NCBI GenBank assembly: GCA_026686845.1
Contig: JAIVEN010000014.1
Span: 7,736,001 to 7,800,000 of the forward strand
DNA from: Adenanthera pavonina
Lineage: Eukaryota; Streptophyta; Magnoliopsida; Fabales; Fabaceae
Direction: 5' to 3'
Length of the DNA stretch: 64,000 bases
A program made the translations under genes and the position numbers. The notes beneath the pieces are model-generated. The model saw only the letters and a list, made by a program, of their open reading frames with translations, searched no databases and was not told the origin of the DNA. Below, one piece after another: positions 58,569 to 64,000 of this stretch (position 1 is its first letter; each line of letters begins with the position of its first letter).

Positions 58569-59704
58569 ATATACACACAATTATAAGATTTTAGAAAAAA
58601 TGACAAAAATGCATATAACCCTCTTGAACTTCAGGTTAGATACGTGTAACCTCTCAACTTTAAAAGTTTAAAAATCACACCTTCATCTTTCAAATATTGG
58701 CCATTAACCCCTGCTGTTAAAATGGCTGTAAATTTAACAAAGTTTATCAAACTAATACAAACATTTAAACCAAATGACATGGAATTTTGAGTATGTAATA
58801 TTTTTATCAAATTATCCTCACATAAAACGCATAGCATCTTAAAGGGGTGATTTTGTCATTCTAGAAAAGCATTCCCAGTTTCACTTCTTTCAGCATATCT
58901 CTTCAACGGTGTCTTTATCTCTCTCCCCTGCTGACTTCTTCATGACTCTGGTTTGATTGTGATGAAAGGAAAAAGATAACGGAAATGGGACACTTTCGGA
59001 TTGAATTTACAAGCAAGAAGATGATCTCTTATGTCATTATCGAAAAAAGCTGAAGCATACATTGAAGAATAAAGAGTTGGTCTGCCAGAGGAAGATTTAT
59101 TTAATCTTTTCGTTTTAGGAGTAGCATCGAAACATTTATTTAATATTTTCATGGTGCTATCAGTTATGACCCATGCATCAAAAGTCTAGACATCTTTGCT
59201 TTCAAGTTGCTATCAGTTACAGCAAGGAGTTTTCAGTTTTGCTGCCTTGTGAGACACTCCAAACAAAGTGCTCCAATATTTTCATGGGTGCTTCGATCTT
59301 CGCTCAATTTCCTCAGTTTCAACAAAATCTTATAGAGAACAAGACCATTTTCTCGGGTGGCTCTGTCTGGAGGGGTAATCGGGTTTTGCCATATTCCTAG
59401 GGCTTAATATATACATAGTTTTTTGCCAAGTAAAACTTGGCATGTAGAATTGTAGATGCCAAATAACAGATGCATATATATTATCGGAAATAAAAATTAT
59501 ATTTACTAATTGAAGAATACAAGTTACCGCCAATTAGACAGTCAAACGTATCTTTTTTTTTTTTTTTATACAAGTTAAGACGAGAAATATGCATATCTTC
59601 TTGCCAAGAAATGCACTGAAAAAGGGTCCCAATGCTATCAAAGCTATATTCAAACACAGGTAGCTGCCAATTAAGATGAAGACGAAATCGGAAAAGGAAC
59701 TAAC

Positions 59705-60152
59705 CTTTGGGCGAACCCAATTATCATAAGAAAACGCGAAAATGGACAGAACCTTAATCCCCCAAGCTACAGCACAGATCAGTAATCCTCCTCAGCGAAT
59801 GCACGCCGGCTTGGTAACCAGCTGACGGCGGCATTCCCCGCATCTTAGCCCACCTACCATTTCCATCCATAATCACCGCCACGTGCTTGGGCATCAGATC
59901 CGGCTGCAGCTCCGGCGGCAATGGCTCCTTCTCCCGCGAGGATCCGGAAGCGGCGGCTCCGTCGTTGGGTTCGCCCTGGACCTCGACAGCCACATTTGGC
60001 GGAGGAAGTGCAATACTGCGACTTCGAAGATTGGGAAGGAGTGGAAGGGAGGGGAATCGGTGTGTTTGGGAATGGGCAGAAGTAGGAGTGTGAGGTTTGG
60101 GAATAGGAGTTAGAGCATTCTCCACGGAAATAGGAAGCCTCCGTAGGAACAT
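59705..60152 (-). pseudogene. cis-prenyltransferase first exon, array copy 2 (frameshifted)
   Basis: Its translation is identical to array copy 1, including the frameshift (stop at 59754) and the missing downstream exons. It lies exactly 7671 bp from copy 1. Confidence 0.85.
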
Positions 60153-61430
60153 GGTATTCCTGGTTCGGGATACGAGTGTGTGCATTGGGGCCCCGGAAAG
60201 ACGTTGAGATTTGGATTCGTTTCAGTTTGGCGAGGCCTTTATTTATAAAGAAGTTGCTGCGGCCAGAAATTATCATACACTAAAACGGAATTATCGCGAG
60301 GTCTACATTTTAAATTTTAATTTGAAGTTTTTAGCTAAGCCGGACTCTCTGCACAAACCCATTTTTATTTATATATTTATAAAAATGAATGAAGTAAAGA
60401 ATAAAAGAATGAACGAGTTTAATTATGAAATATGAATTCCATATACATACATATTTTCTTATGTTATTACTAATATATAAATGGAAAAAATTTAGTTTAA
60501 TTTTCATTTTAAAATTTGAAACATAAGTCATATTATCCATAATTTTTAAATATTAATTTTTAAAAAATGTGATATTATTATTAATTAGAAAAGGGTATCA
60601 TGTGTTGTTGTGTTGTAGAAAGTAAAGTGAGTTGCACTTAGATAATGATGCTTTTGATAATATATTTACTTTTATATATTTCTGTTGACAAGAAAAAAGC
60701 TTTAATATATTTCTTACTTCAAATATATGTGCGCGCAAATACGAAGGTGTGCAAATAGCAGGCAATGAATGGCCCACCTTCTCAGTAATCCAGCCAGAGA
60801 TAGGAGAAAATAATTCATTCAATTCACTGTACCTTTGCAGAGTACACAGTGTATATGTAGTCAGAAGATAGGGTTAAGGCAGGACACGTGGTAACAGAAA
60901 ATTACAGAGGGATAAGAGGAGTCAAATGATAAAATAAAAGAGAAAAGTTATTTAATAATTTTTTTTTGCTGATATGGATTTTAAAGCTGTATCATATACT
61001 TCATCATGGGCTTTGTTGTCTGCTGGACCGTATGTCCTAACACGCAGGAGGGGCTATTTTTACAATAGCTCCAAAATTTATGTATATTTGATAGGTAAAT
61101 TTGTATTATTTTTCATATTTAAATAAATTTATCTCTATAAGAATTTCCCGCTTCAGGCTCCCTTATATCTCATGTGAAATCCCATTATTGTTTGGTTTGG
61201 AACGACAACACGAGCAAAAAAAAATATACAAAAAATCGCCTTTACAAATTTTCAGAGAACCTATTTGATTTATTTTTTATCTTTTAATAAATCAAATCAT
61301 GATTTATAATTATTATTTTTTTAAAATTATCTAAATAAGTTGTGTTCTCTATTTTTATCTAAATTTCATTTTTATAAATTATGATTATTTTAAAAATCTT
61401 TTTATAAAAGGTAAACCAAACACGGCACAG

Positions 61431-64000
61431 GGTCTTTTCCTCTACCCTCTTTCCACTCATTTACTCCTAGACCTTCGCCTTTCACCTTTCGCTTTCCGTC
61501 ACTTTCCTCTGTTTTCCTTCTCTAGCTCTTCTTTGTTGCATGCATCCTGTGTTGGATGCCTTTTTATTCGTGTCTTAAGTTCTTGTTAAGCATCCTTTCC
61601 TTTTCTCTGTTCCTTTTTAGGCTTTTCACCTTTCTTGGCATCTTTCAGTTTGTAGACCCTTATCCTTATGGCTGCTTTTCGAAGGTTTTGTAGGGGACAC
61701 GGATGGTTGGACAGCAGTATGGCGGAATCTGAATCTCCAAGTGCAAGTATTGGTTACTCGGGTCATCCTTTTCATCAATGTCAGTTCCCTCATACTGGAC
61801 CTGAGGTAACTTTTCCTGCATCTACGGTGGCTGGTTATAAAGAATACTTGCATGCATGACTGTCTTTTTGGTGTTCTCATGGATACTAAAGTCATTTCTT
61901 CCAAGGACATGCAAGGTATTATTGTTCAAGCTTGGCATCTTCAAGGTTATGTTAGGGTTAGGAGCAGGGTTCGGAATGTCTACCTCTTTCATTTTGATCA
62001 CCCTCAAGATCGGTACTTTATTTTGCAAAATGGACCTTGGTCGATTGCCAATTAATATGCTCATGCATATGATTGCATGGGAACGTAATATCACACCAAG
62101 GCTGATAAGGGTGGATAAATTTCCTGTTTTGGTTCAACTTTGGTATTTACAGCTTGATTATTTCAATCTTGGGACCAAAGAATTAAAAATCAGATCAATC
62201 ATTAAACTCGTTAAATTAAACAGATTAAAGTATTAGTTCAAAGTTCGGTAGTTAGATAGTGATGTCAAATTAGGATTGAACGTGATAATTAAATATACTT
62301 AAATTATATATTTTATAAAGTTTAAATTCATTTTGCATCATTTTTAAAAAGAAATTTCCTCGAGTCTTCTTTTTATATGCTATATTTAATAAATACTGCT
62401 AATATTTAACAAATAAGTATATCAAATGGCCGAAGGTTCGCGGCCAGAGCCTAAACATATGTGTAGAATATATATTAAATATTGCCTATATTATACTAAA
62501 AGCAAGTTAAAGGATCCGTGGTCTTAATGCATAATCAAGTGCATAATAAACATCTCACCAAAAAAAAAAGTGCATAATAAGCATGGCTGGTGTGCTTTTA
62601 AACTTGACATTTCTAAGGCTTCTGATAAAGTTTCATGGACATTCTTGGAATCAATCTTAAAACACATGAGACTCCCTACTAGATGGATTAATATGATGGA
62701 GTTGTGTTAGTCAACAGTTCTCTTTCAGCGGTCATTCAACTATTACAAGAACTTCGACAAAGGTGACCTTCTTTCTCCATATCTCTTCTTATTATGTGCT
62801 AATGTTCTTTCTTACATGATCATAAAGCAGGAAGAGGAAGAGTTATGTTGGAAAGGCATCAAGGTGTTTAAGGATTCTCTTCCGATTACTCACCCAACGT
62901 ATGCAGATGATACCCTTCTATTCTTCAAGGATGATGGTAACACCTTACTCACTGTTCAGAAAGTTTTAAATAAATATGCTTTTATTTCTGGACAGAAAAT
63001 AAGAGTCATCTGGTTTTTAGTCCTTGCATTCCACAATATAGAAAGAAAGAAATAGCTGGTACTCTCTCTGCCAAGTTTGCAAATAAATTAGGGAAATACC
63101 TGGGGACATTCATGGATGTTGGAAGAGACAAGACCCATATTTATCTCGATGTTATTAACGGAGTGAATAAGAAACTTCAACTTTGGAAAGCACATTGTCT
63201 CTCTCAAGCGGGAAGATCCACTCTGATTAAATCATTTGTCAATTCTTTGGTTGTTTACCCTTTCTATTCTATGCTTTTTCCTAAATGAGTTTGTGATAAA
63301 ATTGACATGATTCTTGCTAATTTCTTCTGGGGATCTACATATGACCATAACATTTGCATATGTTGGCCTGGAGAAAGCTTAATTTGTTATAGCAAGGATG
63401 ATGGGGTCTTGGTAAAGGTGTTCAAATATTTGGTTTGTTTCAGTTTCTGAAAATTGGGACCTTTTCGATTTTTTTAAGAAGTTAGTTTGATTTGGTTTTT
63501 AATCGATTTGTCTCATGTTAAATTGATTTTTTCTAAAAAAAAAGGTTCATTACTCTTGAAAAATTAAATTAATTAGATTCTATAAAGATATTTTATGAAC
63601 ATAAATTATATCTAAATATTTTATTAAAATATGGATATTTTAAGTAAAAATTTTGTAATTTTTTTCACATAATTATTTAATTTTTTGATAGATTCACATA
63701 ATTAATTATAATAATACACCTATCTATATTTTTTCTCTCAAGCCAATAAATATGTTATAATCTTGGGTTTTTTTTATACATTATGTGTTGAGAGATTTAT
63801 GTTAATGGGTAGTATAAAAAAAAGTTATACTGAATAAATATAGTATTTATATTAAAAAAATAGAAAAGTATAATATATTTGGTTCAGGTTTTAAAGGCAT
63901 AAAACCAAACCAAATCGATTCTACAACTACAAAAATCGAAATAAACCCTATTTTAATTCAATTTTGATTGATTTCTATGTTCAGTTTAATTGATTAGAAT
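61431..64000 (+). mobile_element. LINE copy 2 (cut by window end)
   Basis: This is a near-identical copy of LINE copy 1: broken ORF1 at about 61721-62231, RT fragment with YADD at about 62898-62911, and the start of the nested MITE at 63414. It arose by tandem duplication of the unit, not by its own transposition, because the flanks match. Confidence 0.85.

Larger units (their letters stand above)
51126..58796. repeat. 7671-bp tandem repeat, unit 1
   Basis: Every landmark recurs 7671 bp to the right: CPT exon, promoter, LINE ORF1 and RT, and the nested MITE. From 51126 on, comparison by eye found only a single substitution (53710 G against 61381 A) and no indel up to the window end. The unit contains spacer, CPT exon, promoter, left-half segment, LINE, right-half segment, MITE and the start of the next spacer. 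Confidence 0.9.
58797..64000. repeat. 7671-bp tandem repeat, unit 2 (cut by window end)
   Basis: This is a near-perfect copy of 51126-56329. It runs off the window, so the number of further units is unknown. Confidence 0.9.

Noticed and set aside
1..64000. CRISPR array, phage island or bacterial operon
   Set aside because: There are no short regularly spaced repeats and no dense gene packing. All supported genes are plant genes with introns or plant-specific families.

Overview
This is a window of nuclear DNA from a flowering plant, almost certainly a eudicot. The evidence is an AT-rich background, many short GT-AG introns, plant-specific gene families, and dense MITEs, a LINE and a Ty3/Gypsy retrotransposon. 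I cannot name the species. No prokaryotic, CRISPR or organellar features were seen.

Region 1 (1-8.2 kb) is gene-free. It holds a 1-kb fold-back element (about 1526-2567) and a 793-bp tandem duplication (5737-7303) that carries a Tourist-like MITE in each unit.

Region 2 (8.2-31 kb) is the genic part, with five intact genes: CDC6 (+, 16 exons, 525 aa), a short pleckstrin-homology protein of the AtPH1 type (+, 144 aa, one exon), a non-specific phospholipase C of the NPC1 type (+, 3 exons, 535 aa), an intronless AMT1-type ammonium transporter (+, 462 aa) and a RING E3 ligase of the AIRP2 type (-, 5 exons, 238 aa). All splice phases close in frame. CDC6 has two canonical E2F sites just upstream of its start. 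As I recall them, the Arabidopsis orthologues of CDC6 and PH1 are also near neighbours (At2g29680 and At2g29700), which suggests old microsynteny. The five genes are neighbours, not one pathway: DNA replication licensing, phosphoinositide binding, phospholipid hydrolysis, ammonium uptake and ubiquitination.

Region 3 (34.1-41.7 kb) is a complete, young-looking Ty3/Gypsy element of the Tat type on the minus strand. It has 532-bp LTRs, a perfect 5-bp target duplication (ACATC), gag, protease, RT and two RNase H domains. It has no integrase, and it carries a spliced 626-codon antisense gene between pol and the 3' LTR.

Region 4 (43.5-64 kb) is a decaying tandem array built on a cis-prenyltransferase (CPT) gene. 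A broken 3' exon lies at 43.5-44.05 kb. Three copies of the promoter plus first exon follow (about 46.4-46.8, 52.0-52.5 and 59.7-60.2 kb), all with the same frameshift. Between them are LINE copies, MITEs, an LTR-like fragment and a segment that also occurs in intron 1 of the AIRP2-like gene. The last two units are almost identical with a period of 7671 bp. Identity begins abruptly near 51,126/58,797, as expected at an unequal crossing-over junction. The array runs off the window's right edge.
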